DNA of 64,000 bases from Pelagicoccus sp. Lineage in GTDB: Bacteria > Verrucomicrobiota > Verrucomicrobiia > Opitutales > Opitutaceae. Where the stretch lies: contig JANQRJ010000007.1 of NCBI GenBank assembly GCA_028284635.1, forward strand, positions 45,081 through 109,080, given 5' to 3'. Shown piece by piece: positions 17,362-25,696 of the stretch. The translations under genes were made by a program, and so were the position numbers. A model generated the notes under the pieces. The model made no database searches. It was given only the letters and a program-made list of their open reading frames with translations, and was not told the origin of the DNA. Numbering within the stretch: the stretch's first letter is position 1; every line of letters starts with the position of its first letter.

Positions 17362-19023
17362 ATGCTCCAGTACCTCAAAATCTCAAACCTCGCCCTACTG
17401 GAGTCAGCCTCTATCGAATTCGATTCCGGCTTCACCGTAGTCACCGGCGAGACTGGGGCAGGCAAGAGCGTTTTTCTCGGTGCCCTTGGCCTTCTCTCAG
17501 GAGCTCGCACCGACAAGTCCGTGATCCGGTCCGGCTGCGAGCAGTGCGACGTGGAAGCGGCCCTCTGGTTCGAGGACAACGCGACGATAGACTCCTTGCT
17601 CGCCTCCATGGACTTGCCGGCCTGCGAGGAAGGGATGCTGGTTCTCAAGCGTTCCCTGCATGTTTCAAAGCCCTCTCGCATCTCGATCAACGGCAGTCTG
17701 GCCACGCTCGCCAACCTGCAGGCCCTCGGCGAGCAATGGGTCGACTTTCACGGACCTGGCGAACCGCAGCGACTGCTCAAAAGCGAGTGCCAGCTCGAGC
17801 TCATCGATCTCTATGGCGACCTCGAAAAGGAGGCCGAAACCTACGCCGCCCGCTACCGAGAGTGGCAGGAGATCCTTTCCGAAATCGAACGCCTGCGCGG
17901 CGCCTCCCAGCTCACGCCCGACCAGATCGAGTTTCTGGAAAAGCAGCTGCAGCTCATAGACGCCCTCGACCTGTCCGAGGAAGGTATCGATCAGCTCGAG
18001 CAGGATTTCAACCGCGTCTCCAGCTCTCAGGAACTTCTCGAGCTGGCGGCTGAACTGAGTGAAGGGCTCAGTGGCGAGCAGGGAGCCCTCAGTCTGCTTT
18101 CAAACCTGTCTCGCTCCGCCCAGCAGGCTGCCGATCTCGACCCCAGCACCGCCGAGATGGCCCAGCGGCTGGACAGCCTGATTATCGAGGCGCAAGAGCT
18201 CGGCTCCGAATACGAACGGCTCGGTTCCTCCCTCAACTTCGAGCCCGAATTCGCCGCCCAGGTCCTTCAGCGCATGAACGACTGGCAGGACCTGCGCCGC
18301 AAATACGGACGCGACGTCAAAGCCGTTCTCCAGGCCCGCCAGGAAATGAGCGAGCGGCTGGAATCCCAAGGCGATATCTTCGGCACCTTGGCCAAGCTCG
18401 ACCAGGAAGCCGACGTCATGGAAAAGGAACTACGCGTCCTCGCCGCCGCCTTGACCCAGAAACGTCTCAAAGCAGGCCAGACCCTCGCTCGCAAGGCCCA
18501 GAAGCTGCTCGCCGAGCTCGGTTTCAAAAAAGGTAGATGCGGTATCCAGATCTTGGAGCAAACCGGCCTCAAGGCCTACGGCGACAGCCTGCCTGACTTG
18601 CTTTTCTCGGCCAACGTAGGCGAGCCCCTCAAGCCTCTAAGCCAAGTCGCTTCCAGCGGCGAACTCGCTCGAGTGATGCTCGCCCTCAAGACCATACTCG
18701 CCGACTTCGACAGCGTGCCCGTCCTGGTCTTCGACGAGGTGGACGCCAACGTAGGCGGCGAGATCGGCCGCATCGTCGGCCAGAAGCTCAAAGGCATCGG
18801 CGACCAGCATCAAGTCATCTGCATCACCCATCTTCCCCAGGTTGCCGCCCTCGGCAAGCAGCACTACCTGGTCGAGAAGGACCAGAGAGGCAAGCGGGCA
18901 ACCGTCGATATCCGCCGCCTGGATACGAACGAATCCGAACGCGTCGAAGAACTGGCTCGCATGCTCGGCGACCGCAAAGCCAAGTCGGCCCTCTCCCACG
19001 CCAAGGAACTGCTAGCGGGATGA
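17362..19023 (+). CDS. recN: DNA repair protein RecN
   Basis: SMC-like ATPase of 553 residues acting in double-strand break repair. Walker A is at the N-terminus (VVTGETGAGKSVFLGALGLL), a long coiled-coil-rich middle runs from ~150 to ~380, and the C-terminal half carries the ABC signature region (PLSQVASSGELARVMLALK), Walker B (VPVLVFDEVDANVGG) and the switch His (QVICITHLPQVAALGKQHY). Length matches the family. ATG 17362 gives the canonical MLQYLKISNLALLESASIEF start. It belongs to the same double-strand break pathway as recBCD at 29.9-39.1 kb. Confidence 0.96.
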   Translation: MLQYLKISNLALLESASIEFDSGFTVVTGETGAGKSVFLGALGLLSGARTDKSVIRSGCEQCDVEAALWFEDNATIDSLLASMDLPACEEGMLVLKRSLHVSKPSRISINGSLATLANLQALGEQWVDFHGPGEPQRLLKSECQLELIDLYGDLEKEAETYAARYREWQEILSEIERLRGASQLTPDQIEFLEKQLQLIDALDLSEEGIDQLEQDFNRVSSSQELLELAAELSEGLSGEQGALSLLSNLSRSAQQAADLDPSTAEMAQRLDSLIIEAQELGSEYERLGSSLNFEPEFAAQVLQRMNDWQDLRRKYGRDVKAVLQARQEMSERLESQGDIFGTLAKLDQEADVMEKELRVLAAALTQKRLKAGQTLARKAQKLLAELGFKKGRCGIQILEQTGLKAYGDSLPDLLFSANVGEPLKPLSQVASSGELARVMLALKTILADFDSVPVLVFDEVDANVGGEIGRIVGQKLKGIGDQHQVICITHLPQVAALGKQHYLVEKDQRGKRATVDIRRLDTNESERVEELARMLGDRKAKSALSHAKELLAG

Positions 19024-19040
19024 GGACGAGGAAAAAGAAT

Positions 19041-19215
19041 GTAGGGCTGGCGCTTGCGCCATGCCGCGATGCACGATTCCATCGCGAGATCAGACCTATG
19101 CGGAGCTTCAGCCCGCGTCGTCCCAGATTTCGCAACCGAACTTGCAAGAGCTTAGATCTTCGCCTGATCATCCAAACTCTTGCGAGTTCGGCTACGACTT
19201 TGGCTCCGCGCTACG
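19041..19215. repeat. GTAGGGC half-repeat followed by GTAGCGCGGAGC-type palindrome
   Basis: A single arm of the GTAGGGCTGGCGC family (19041-19068) abuts an inverted repeat, CGGAGCTTCAGCCCGCGTCG (19101) against TGGCTCCGCGCTACG (ending 19215), with an inner pair AACTTGCAAGAG / CTCTTGCGAGTT. It separates recN from the SDR gene and lies inside the false N-terminal extension of the SDR frame. Confidence 0.7.
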
Positions 19216-19228
19216 ATCATACAGTCCC

Positions 19229-20053
19229 ATGCAGCTAGACGGTCAACGGGCCCTCGTTACCGGGGCAAGCAGCGGAATAGGGCGGGCGATTTCCGAAGCC
19301 TTCGTCGCTGCCGGTATCGAAGTGTTCGGTACGTCTCGCAATCCGCAGGAGGTCGACTGGCCAACCGGCGTGACTGGTCTGGCGCTCGACGTCTCGAGCC
19401 CATCTAGCTCGGAAGCAGGCTGGAAGGCGGCCCGGCTCGACGACAAGGAGATTTCCATCTTGGTCAACAACGCCGGTTCTGGCGTTGTCGGTCCTTTCGC
19501 TGAAACCGATTTCCATAGCTGGGACGAGCAAGTCGGTCTGCTTCTGCGTGGCCCCATGAAGCTTTGCCACCTCGCTCTGCAGCAGTGGACGCCCAAGTAC
19601 CCAGGTGTCCTTGTCAACGTGAGCTCGCTCGCTGCCGAATACCCCATCCCCTTCATGACTGGCTACAACGCGGGGAAGAGCGGTCTTGCCGGTCTCAGCG
19701 AAAGCCTGTGCCAAGAGCTGGACGAGCAGGTCGCTCGCGTTATCGAACTTCGTATTGGAGATGTGAATACCTCTTTCAATGAAAGCGTCCGTCGCCATGG
19801 CCGCACGCCCCGCCTTGAAGCCGTCTGGCAGGCCATGCAGCGCCACGCGTCGAAAGCTCCTGATCCAGAAAAGGTAGCGGAGGCCCTGCTGTCAGCTTTG
19901 ACAAAGGATCGTTCCGGAGTAATCCGAGTCGGTAGCTTCTTCCAAGCCGTAGTCGCCTCGCTCTTCGGAAGGCTCGCCCCCGCGAAGCTCAAGCGAAAGG
20001 CGAACCTCCGCTACTATAATATTCAGCGCTCAGGCAAGGATACGAGGGCGTAG
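19229..20053 (+). CDS. SDR-family oxidoreductase
   Basis: Cytoplasmic NAD(P)-dependent short-chain dehydrogenase of 274 residues. It shows the Rossmann glycine motif VTGASSGIGRAI, the NNAG structural motif (SILVNNAGSGVVG), catalytic Ser in VNVSSLAAEY, and the Y-x3-K pair in TGYNAGKSGLAG. The C-terminus is extended with a basic hydrophobic tail (QAVVASLFGRLAPAKLKRK) that may associate with membranes. ATG 19229 is chosen because the open frame upstream (from 19061) only translates a repeat. Substrate unknown. Confidence 0.87.
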   Translation: MQLDGQRALVTGASSGIGRAISEAFVAAGIEVFGTSRNPQEVDWPTGVTGLALDVSSPSSSEAGWKAARLDDKEISILVNNAGSGVVGPFAETDFHSWDEQVGLLLRGPMKLCHLALQQWTPKYPGVLVNVSSLAAEYPIPFMTGYNAGKSGLAGLSESLCQELDEQVARVIELRIGDVNTSFNESVRRHGRTPRLEAVWQAMQRHASKAPDPEKVAEALLSALTKDRSGVIRVGSFFQAVVASLFGRLAPAKLKRKANLRYYNIQRSGKDTRA

Positions 20054-20072
20054 GTTTTCGCTTCGGCAAACT

Positions 20073-20290
20073 TAACCACTGATGACACTGATCTGCACCG
20101 ATAGGACTCCACATGAATCTCCGAACGGTGATGATTCTCTCTTAACCGCAGAGTTCGCTGAGAACGCAGAGCAAGGCTTCATTCTATCTCCGCGTCCTCT
20201 GCGGTTTATGAATTGCTTAAGCTGACCTAACCGGCTTAAAGCCCGATCGACAGCCCCAGATCAGTGAAAAATCAGCGCTATCAGTGGTTA
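20073..20290. repeat. Nested repeats: AACCACTGAT palindrome containing AACCGCAGAG palindrome
   Basis: Outer arms TAACCACTGATGACACTGAT (20073) and ATCAGCGCTATCAGTGGTTA (to 20290) enclose a second inverted repeat, TTAACCGCAGAGTTCGCTGA (20142) to CCTCTGCGGTTTAT (20208). Relatives of the inner one occur at 21848 and 51534-51611. The remaining 20291-20576 has no gene; a small ACCTCG/CGAGGT hairpin followed by TTTCTT lies near 20380. Confidence 0.75.
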
Positions 20291-20576
20291 GGAAGAATCT
20301 GTCCATCGGTGCCGTTAGTACCTCACCCCTCGAGAACGATCGTGTTGGGCTCTTGTGGTCACGTCGGCGCGTTCGCACCTCGGTAGCGAGGTTTCTTCAC
20401 CTAAACTCCTATCGAAGATCCTGTGCAGCTCGAAGAGCGAAGCACGGACAGCCTGAAAACCTATTGGCCCCAGGCTTTGCCAGCTTAGGCCAAACTACCA
20501 TGTTTTTGCGGTGGTCGAATGCCTCTCAAGCATTCTCAATGACGAAGATGGCGCGTCAAAAAGCTGGAGAGAGCAG

Positions 20577-21830
20577 GTGAGGGGAGATTCCACATACGGA
20601 TCGCCAGCGACTGGCTCTGCTCCCGATTCTCAGAGTGTCGCAGGTACGCGGATACTGGTTCTGACGTCCAGCACCGGCGGTGGGCATGACGCTCGGGCTA
20701 CGGCTTTCAGGCGCTGGGTGCGGGAGCTCTACGGCTGGGAAGTCGACGTGCGAGTCGAGAGCATGCTGGAGGATTCCTCGCGATTGGCTCGCTTTGGGGT
20801 AGGGCTGTACAATTTCATCCAACGCCACGTGCCTTGGCTGCACCACCCGTATTACGTTTTAATAGAGGGGCTCAGCTACATAAATGCGAACCGCGTTTCG
20901 CTAGGCGGGCGGTATTATCGGGAGGTCCTGGAGACCTACCGTCCCCACCTGGTGTTCAGCGTGCACGACTGCCTGAATCGAGGCTATTTTCCGGAGGCCC
21001 GTCGCCTTTTGGGAAAAGGCCTGCGCTGCGCCACCTACTGTTCCGAGTTTTCCGGCGGCTACGGCTACAGCCGGAACTGGGTGGAGCATTCCGTGGATCT
21101 CTATATTTCGCGCACCGAGACCGCAAAGGACTATGCCGTCAAGGCTCTTGGGCTGGACCCGGCTCGCATCGCTGTGAGAGGGCAGTTTCCCTCGCCCCGT
21201 GTCTACCGAGAGAAGTTGCTGCCGATCGAGCGGCACCTCTTCATAACGCAGCGCCTCGGCCTGCGCCCCGACCGAAGGATCGTGTTGCTAACCACTGGCG
21301 GCGCGGGTGCAAACAATCACTTGGCCTTGCTTGAAGTGCTCAAGGCCCATGCGGACCAGTATCAGGCGGTCGTGGTGTGCGGGCGAAACCAGAAGGCCTT
21401 TCTCCAGGCGGCTCGCTGGCAGCACATGAATCCAGCGTTCGGCTGCCGCGTCGTCGGCTACTCGAACGAAATCCACCTCTATATGCAGGCGGCGGACTTC
21501 GTCATCGCCCGTGGCGGCACCACCACCTGTTCGGAGGCCCTGCACACCGGCTGCCCGATCGTGTTCAACGGCATCGGCGGCGTCATGCCCCAGGAGAAGC
21601 TAACCGTCAAATATTTCGTGCGAAATCGAGCGGCAGCTAAGATTGGAAGCTCCGAGGACTTGGAAAAGCTTTTGGGCGACTGGTATCGCTCTCCCGAAAA
21701 GCTGCGCGAGCTGCGAAGTCGCTTTTCAGCCATGAACTTCGACGACGATCCGCGCGAGACAATCAAGATGCTCGTAGACCTCGCTCGCGAAGCCGCAGCG
21801 GAGACGGAAGAGAGCGAAGAGCCAGAATAA
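20577..21830 (+). CDS. MGDG-synthase-like glycosyltransferase (GT28 family)
   Basis: Probable membrane-associated glycosyltransferase of 417 residues acting on a lipid acceptor. The N-terminal domain begins with the diagnostic glycine loop ILVLTSSTGGGHDARA, followed by HHPYYVLIEGLSY and HLVFSVHDCLNRGYF as in monogalactosyldiacylglycerol-synthase-type enzymes. The C-terminal half has the GT28 nucleotide-sugar site (VLLTTGGAGANNHLALLEVL; DFVIARGGTTTCSEALHTGC). GTG 20577 is preferred because GGAGAG lies a few bases upstream; the frame is open to a GTG at 20511. A glycolipid-synthesis role is likely; sugar donor unknown. Confidence 0.8.
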   Translation: MRGDSTYGSPATGSAPDSQSVAGTRILVLTSSTGGGHDARATAFRRWVRELYGWEVDVRVESMLEDSSRLARFGVGLYNFIQRHVPWLHHPYYVLIEGLSYINANRVSLGGRYYREVLETYRPHLVFSVHDCLNRGYFPEARRLLGKGLRCATYCSEFSGGYGYSRNWVEHSVDLYISRTETAKDYAVKALGLDPARIAVRGQFPSPRVYREKLLPIERHLFITQRLGLRPDRRIVLLTTGGAGANNHLALLEVLKAHADQYQAVVVCGRNQKAFLQAARWQHMNPAFGCRVVGYSNEIHLYMQAADFVIARGGTTTCSEALHTGCPIVFNGIGGVMPQEKLTVKYFVRNRAAAKIGSSEDLEKLLGDWYRSPEKLRELRSRFSAMNFDDDPRETIKMLVDLAREAAAETEESEEPE

Positions 21831-21918
21831 GGAATTGATCCAGATATTTCATAAACCGCAGAGTTCGCGGAGAAAGGAAGAGTGATGTGCATTGTCTATT
21901 TGATTAGGGTTCAATACT

Positions 21919-22214
21919 CCGCCCCTTGGAGTGTGTTGAATAAGTAGAGGTTTTCTGTTGTGGGAGCGTGCTTGCACGCGAAAGCGGAGCCCGGATCCTG
22001 CATTGTCTTCGCGTGCAAGCACGCTCCCACGGCCCTTCTAGAGCAAAGTTCGCTTGGTAGGTCGCAAAGGTGGGTCGGCTTCTCCGAAGGCGACTCTCTG
22101 CAAGGCTAACACTATAGACGTTCCCGACTTCGGTCGGGACTGCTCCACCTAAAGTAGCTGTTTTCCAAATGGGCGCAGCTATTTATAGACTTTTAAACAC
22201 CCTCCAAGGGGCGG
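21919..22214. repeat. Large nested palindromic element with CCGCCCCTTGGAG ends
   Basis: Ends are CCGCCCCTTGGAGTGTGTTG (21919) and, inverted, CCGCCCCTTGGAGGGTGTTT (to 22214). Inside is a perfect 23-bp hairpin (21960-21982 with 22008-22030, core GGGAGCGTGCTTGCACGCG). The left arm contains the GAGTGTGTTGAATAAGT terminus seen at 16780 and 49640. It sits at the downstream end of the integron array and may have destroyed the last attC. The gap 21831-22236 holds no gene. Confidence 0.75.
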
Positions 22215-22236
22215 GGATCTTTATTGCTCGATGTAA

Positions 22237-22740
22237 TTAGTTTTTCCAGCTATGTAAGGAAGTAAAATCTTCTTTGTAGATGGAGTAGTACTCAATCTTT
22301 ATTGATATTCTTTCTACGATCTTTCTTATTCTAATTTGATTGTATTCGCCAAGATCATCGGGGTTGCCTCCAAAAAAATGGATCGAATCTTTCTTAGCTA
22401 CAAACATCCCTCGCTCAAAATGACCGATATGAAGTGAACTAAATGTCAATTTAAGTCCTGCAACCAATTTCTCCATTTCATTTTTATCAACAGCATTATA
22501 AGTCTTTCCTTCGTATGTAACTGTTATATTTTTTAGGATTGCGGGCCCGACTCCATTATTGTCGATCGAAATACCGTAGAAATCGTACGCCTTTTTCATA
22601 TGTGGAATAGCAACCAAGTTGGGTGTCATGGAAAGCCGATTGTGCTCTCTTGTTACAATTCCTTGCCATACAGAGACCGCCAGAGCTATGATCGCGATAA
22701 ATACAGGTACGTAAGTCTTGGTTGCCTTCTTGAGCTTCAT
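22237..22740 (-). CDS. Cassette 10: membrane-anchored hypothetical protein
   Basis: A 167-residue protein with one N-terminal transmembrane segment (YVPVFIAIIALAVSVWQGIV) after a basic MKLKKATKT, then a soluble domain with NNGVGPAILKNITVTYEGK, a pattern common in small anchored proteins of unknown role. The frame is open to 22785, but the first 15 residues would be encoded by the preceding attC, so ATG 22740 is used. It is the last recognisable cassette; the expected attC after its stop is not visible, and a large palindrome begins 22 bp beyond. Confidence 0.6.
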   Translation of the reverse strand: MKLKKATKTYVPVFIAIIALAVSVWQGIVTREHNRLSMTPNLVAIPHMKKAYDFYGISIDNNGVGPAILKNITVTYEGKTYNAVDKNEMEKLVAGLKLTFSSLHIGHFERGMFVAKKDSIHFFGGNPDDLGEYNQIRIRKIVERISIKIEYYSIYKEDFTSLHSWKN

Positions 22741-22742
22741 AT

Positions 22743-22799
22743 TCCTATCGCTAAGAGGAGGCTCGGCTGTAGGCCGTTGCCTCACTCGTCTTGTTCGCG
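22743..22799 (-). repeat. attC 9 (short type)
   Basis: Minus strand: GAGGC-AA-CGGC-CTACA-GCCG-A-GCCTC forms a strong stepped hairpin flanked by GCGAACAAG on the gene side. The opposite core is degenerate (GATAGGA in place of GTTRRRY). Its stepped architecture matches attC 5. Confidence 0.55.
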
Positions 22800-23143
22800 C
22801 TTACTTGTCTTCTAGAGATTAGATAGATTCCAATGACTAGAAGAGTCTCTGCTATAGGTGTCTGTATGAATGATTCGGTATGGTGAATCGCTCCTTCCGG
22901 AACTTCTCCATCATAGTCTTCGAATACATAATTTTCTATCGTCAATCGAACCGAAGCGACAATCCATATCGAAAGAACGAAAAAGAGCGAAACGAAAACG
23001 TATCCCTTATTCTTGGTCTTTATGAACGCCCAAACACCTAGATAGATTCCGACGACCATCAGAAGCCAATAGTAGATCTCGATAGCGGGTGGGCCGTATC
23101 GCCAGAAAAAGTCTTCGAGAGGTGAAGTTGGGGTTAGTTCCAT
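22751..23143 (-). CDS. Cassette 9: small multi-pass membrane protein
   Basis: A 130-residue hypothetical protein with about three hydrophobic segments: IEIYYWLLMVVGIYLGVWAF, GYVFVSLFFVLSIWIVASV and ETLLVIGIYLIS near the C-terminus. The last ~14 residues (ANKTSEATAYSRASS) are encoded by the attC, so the natural end is shaped by the recombination site. Start ATG 23143 lies 7 bp after the preceding cassette core. No family recognised. Confidence 0.6.
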   Translation of the reverse strand: MELTPTSPLEDFFWRYGPPAIEIYYWLLMVVGIYLGVWAFIKTKNKGYVFVSLFFVLSIWIVASVRLTIENYVFEDYDGEVPEGAIHHTESFIQTPIAETLLVIGIYLISRRQVSANKTSEATAYSRASS

Positions 23144-23149
23144 TTATTT

Positions 23150-23224
23150 TGCGAACGTCGAGGCTATGCAGAAGTAATCGCCGCGGAGCGGTGAGTATGA
23201 ATTGTATCTGCCGATTGGTTAGAA
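23150..23224 (-). repeat. attC 8 (75-bp type)
   Basis: Minus strand begins TTCTAAC and ends GTTCGCA, with GATACAATTC at offset 16 and CGCTCCGC at offset 34. Arms pair imperfectly around CCGC-TCC-GCGG, leaving unpaired positions as in attC bottom-strand hairpins. Confidence 0.75.
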
Positions 23225-23761
23225 CTACTCTTTTTCAAATTTCACTCCTTCAAAATACATGTATACCTCATCGTCATCAGACAATCCATACATCACCCTA
23301 AAGACTCTCGTGCAAAGAAAAGGTATAGCCTTCTCTCGAGGCAGCTCGTTGTATCCGCCGTTTCCATCGGGAAAAACTAGCTTCGGTAGCTTATCGTCGT
23401 TTTCGATCCGCAGATACTCGACACCATTCATTTCTTTCTCGGAGACTGTGTAGTTCATGGACTCTGCTAACTTCAGAAACTGTTTTTTATCTTTCTTGTT
23501 TCTTGGAGTTCGCATCACCCAATCAAGGCCAGCTTTCCCATTCTCATAGCTGAACTGCACGTTCACTTGAGAACCGTTCACTTCGTGGATGAACGTAGCA
23601 AAGCTTCGCTCAATCTTCTGCTCGGAGACTTCGTTGAAAACCAAGGGGATGTCAGACACAGATACTGGGTATGCGTCCACATTTCGTGAATATCCCGTAC
23701 TAACCCAAATGGTGAATGTGCAGAATAGAGTTAAGTAGTGGCTGGGCTTCGATTTCATCAT
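23225..23761 (-). CDS. Cassette 8, second gene: secreted hypothetical protein
   Basis: A 178-residue protein with a signal-peptide-like N-terminus (MMKSKPSHYLTLFCTFTIWVSTGYS). The mature part looks like a small mixed alpha/beta domain (KIERSFATFIHEVNGSQVNV; WVMRTPRNKKDKKQFLKLAE) ending in DDEVYMYFEGVKFEKE. It starts four bases after the stop of the upstream zinc-ribbon membrane protein with no attC between, so the two share one cassette and probably one transcript. Unrecognised family. Confidence 0.6.
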   Translation of the reverse strand: MMKSKPSHYLTLFCTFTIWVSTGYSRNVDAYPVSVSDIPLVFNEVSEQKIERSFATFIHEVNGSQVNVQFSYENGKAGLDWVMRTPRNKKDKKQFLKLAESMNYTVSEKEMNGVEYLRIENDDKLPKLVFPDGNGGYNELPREKAIPFLCTRVFRVMYGLSDDDEVYMYFEGVKFEKE

Positions 23762-23764
23762 CTT

Positions 23765-24235
23765 CTAGTGGCAAGCGCCTTGTTCTGCCTTCTTTCTTTT
23801 TTCCATCTCTGCTTCGAGCTTCTGGAATCGCTCTGGATAAGCTTCTCTGTCTATGTGCTTGTAGACATCCATCAATTCTTCGTCGGAGTATCTTTCGTAC
23901 TCAAAGGGCTCTCTCGGTCTCTGGTCTTTTGCCTTCTTTTCTTCTTTCTTTACCTCCGAATTGGAAACATCTTCTAACTTAACCAACGGTAGTTTCATTT
24001 GAACGATGCAAATTCCCAAAAACGCCAAAGGCCAAGCTATCAGTTTCACGGTCAACGATTCCATCCACATCGTTGCTGGGATAACGAGAAAGAACGGAAA
24101 ATGGAAGATCATAGCATTTGGAGTGATCCCTATTTTCTTTGCGCAAGATTCGCACGTAGCAGGTTTAGAGGGACCCAAAACAAGCTTTCGAAAAGCTGTA
24201 ATTCCTGGTTCATTACAATGTGGGCATCTTTCCAT
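23765..24235 (-). CDS. Cassette 8, first gene: zinc-ribbon membrane protein
   Basis: A 156-residue protein. The N-terminus carries two CxxC pairs (MERCPHC and CESC, ~25 residues apart), a likely zinc ribbon. Two hydrophobic segments follow (IFHFPFFLVIPATMWMESL, KLIAWPLAFLGICIVQMKL), then a highly charged tail (VKKEEKKAKDQRPREPFEYE; RYSDEELMDVYKHIDREAY). The start codon follows the attC 7 core by 7 bp. Zinc-ribbon plus two-TM proteins are common among uncharacterised cassette genes; function unknown. Confidence 0.65.
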   Translation of the reverse strand: MERCPHCNEPGITAFRKLVLGPSKPATCESCAKKIGITPNAMIFHFPFFLVIPATMWMESLTVKLIAWPLAFLGICIVQMKLPLVKLEDVSNSEVKKEEKKAKDQRPREPFEYERYSDEELMDVYKHIDREAYPERFQKLEAEMEKRKKAEQGACH

Positions 24236-24242
24236 AATTTTT

Positions 24243-24317
24243 GCAGAACGCTGAGCTGATACATGGAGAGTGGTCGCGGAGCGACTACTCGGAATTGTAT
24301 CGAGTGTTTTGTTGGCT
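24243..24317 (-). repeat. attC 7 (75-bp type)
   Basis: Minus strand begins AGCCAAC and ends GTTCTGC. GATACAATTC is at offset 16 and CGCTCCGC at offset 34; GTCGC-TCC-GCGAC closes the hairpin. AGT and GATACA recur on the opposite arm, leaving unpaired bases. Confidence 0.78.
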
Positions 24318-25253
24318 TAGTTGTTTTCTCAGGTCTTCGATCTCGTTCTGCTGAATCTGATTCTTCTTTTCTTGCTCGATCATGTAGAGGGTAAGCTCTT
24401 CGATCTTTTGCATCATGATCTTTTGGGCTTTACCAACAGAGAGCCCTTCGGATTCGACTTCCGAAGCTGAGGGAACATCTGGAAGATTACCATGCTCCTC
24501 AATATGGGTCTCGACTTCGGCTAATGATCTAAGTCGATAGGAATCTTCGAATACGAAGTCAGACCAACCCGTATCGACGATAACCTCTTTTGCTCGAACA
24601 GTTCCGTTGACTGCGAGCTCGTGGGATGGGCTAACCGTCCCGATTCCAACTTTTCCGGCCGGATCGATTCGTACTCTTTCCGTTCCGTCGTAAGTCGCAA
24701 AAGTCATAAAGCCACCCTTGTCTCCTCCGCCACGGTAAAAATTAATGGAACTGTTTAGAGAGCCGTAAAATCGATGTTCGAGTGCAAAGCTCTTTCCACC
24801 GTAATTGGACCATTGAGTTTCATATCCCCTTACCCCCAAATAAGTGCCTGCACCATTTGTGTCGCCCTCGGCTAAACGTCCAAATACGGCCCCTAATATT
24901 CCGTTGTTGATGTGATATCCGATATCTAGATTTGCTCTTGGTGTTGTCGTTCCTATTCCAATGTTGCCGGACGGAAATACCGTGTCATATCCGGATCTTG
25001 GCATAATCTCTAAATTTCCACTAGATGAATTATAACTAAATTGAGCCTGATATCCTGTTACACCAATTCTCAAATTGGCATTATGATTAGAATCAATGCG
25101 ATTAACGATCATATCTCCAACAACTTCCAACTTAGCATCTGGACTTGTTGTGCCAATTCCAACGTTTCCGCTAGATGGAAACGTATTTGATTGTGCGTTA
25201 CTCCAAAAAGGAAGGAACACGGTTACGAGGATTGCGAGTGTATTTATTTTCAT
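24285..25253 (-). CDS. Cassette 7: secreted tail-fibre-like repeat protein
   Basis: A 322-residue exported protein. Signal peptide MKINTLAILVTVFLPFWSNA is followed by repeats of the SGNVGIGT-type motif (GNVGIGTTSPDAKLEVVGD; GNIGIGTTTPRANLDIG; GKVGIGTVSPSHELAVNGTV). It ends in the conserved module VRAKEVIVDTGWSDFVFEDS / HIEEHGNLPDVPSASEV and a long coiled coil (MMQKIEELTLYMIEQEKKNQ). This architecture is frequent in Bacteroidetes/Verrucomicrobia surface proteins and resembles trimeric phage tail-fibre tails. The last ~12 codons run through attC 7. The cassette-5 product is a paralogue. Confidence 0.72.
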   Translation of the reverse strand: MKINTLAILVTVFLPFWSNAQSNTFPSSGNVGIGTTSPDAKLEVVGDMIVNRIDSNHNANLRIGVTGYQAQFSYNSSSGNLEIMPRSGYDTVFPSGNIGIGTTTPRANLDIGYHINNGILGAVFGRLAEGDTNGAGTYLGVRGYETQWSNYGGKSFALEHRFYGSLNSSINFYRGGGDKGGFMTFATYDGTERVRIDPAGKVGIGTVSPSHELAVNGTVRAKEVIVDTGWSDFVFEDSYRLRSLAEVETHIEEHGNLPDVPSASEVESEGLSVGKAQKIMMQKIEELTLYMIEQEKKNQIQQNEIEDLRKQLSQQNTRYNSE

Positions 25254-25261
25254 AATTCTTT

Positions 25262-25326
25262 AGCCAACGCCGAAGTCTCACGACGTAGGACGTGCAGCGT
25301 CCGGAGTTGTGAGCACCGACTTGATA
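25262..25326 (-). repeat. attC 6
   Basis: Ends at the core GTTGGCT (minus strand) eight bases before the cassette-7 start codon. CTCAC and GGACG pair with GTGAG and CGTCC across the site. The gene-side core is degenerate (TATCAAG). Confidence 0.65.
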
Positions 25327-25329
25327 TCT

Positions 25330-25635
25330 CTATTTCTCATTAAGCTTCTCTCCAAGCAATTTGATCCTATCTCCAGGTCTGCATAGCTCTTTCATAGAGT
25401 CCCAGTCTTCTTCGTCATCGAGATCAATCGTTAGTCCTATGTTTCCTTCTTTCTTCGTTATGTGATCGACGAACTCCACCGAACGGACGGGTACAGACCA
25501 GTAGGCTCCATCGTCCAACCAAATCATTGCGTCCATCCCTCCCTTAATCCTTCCGTTTAGGATCTTTCCTTCGAGAACCTTCCGACCTGCTGCCTCGAAC
25601 AGGTTAATCACTTCAAACTGTGCTGATTCTCTCAT
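25330..25635 (-). CDS. Cassette 6: small beta-barrel-like hypothetical protein
   Basis: A 101-residue cytoplasmic protein. The pattern FEVINLFEAAGRKVLEGKIL, NGRIKGGMDAMIW, VPVRSVEFVD, IGLTIDLDDEEDW, CRPGDRIKLLG resembles the second (beta-barrel) domain of translational GTPases such as EF-Tu: a G-x-V/I entry strand, G-x-IK-x-GM turn, central S-V/I-E strand and terminal GD-x-I. It is a stand-alone domain with no GTPase. This is a motif-level resemblance only. It has its own attC. Confidence 0.6.
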   Translation of the reverse strand: MRESAQFEVINLFEAAGRKVLEGKILNGRIKGGMDAMIWLDDGAYWSVPVRSVEFVDHITKKEGNIGLTIDLDDEEDWDSMKELCRPGDRIKLLGEKLNEK

Positions 25636-25638
25636 TTA

Positions 25639-25692
25639 TAGATGCGTCCGCATGAGGCGACGGCTTTAAGCCTTTGCCTCAATGCGTTGGTT
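25639..25692 (-). repeat. attC 5 (short type)
   Basis: Minus strand: GCATTGAGGC-AA-AGGC-TTAAA-GCC-GTC-GCCTCATGC. The extra T in the left arm stays extrahelical, as expected of an attC hairpin. The next-gene core is degenerate (TGC for GTT-side complement). It shares its stepped GAGGC layout with attC 9. Confidence 0.6.
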
Positions 25693-25696
25693 GACA

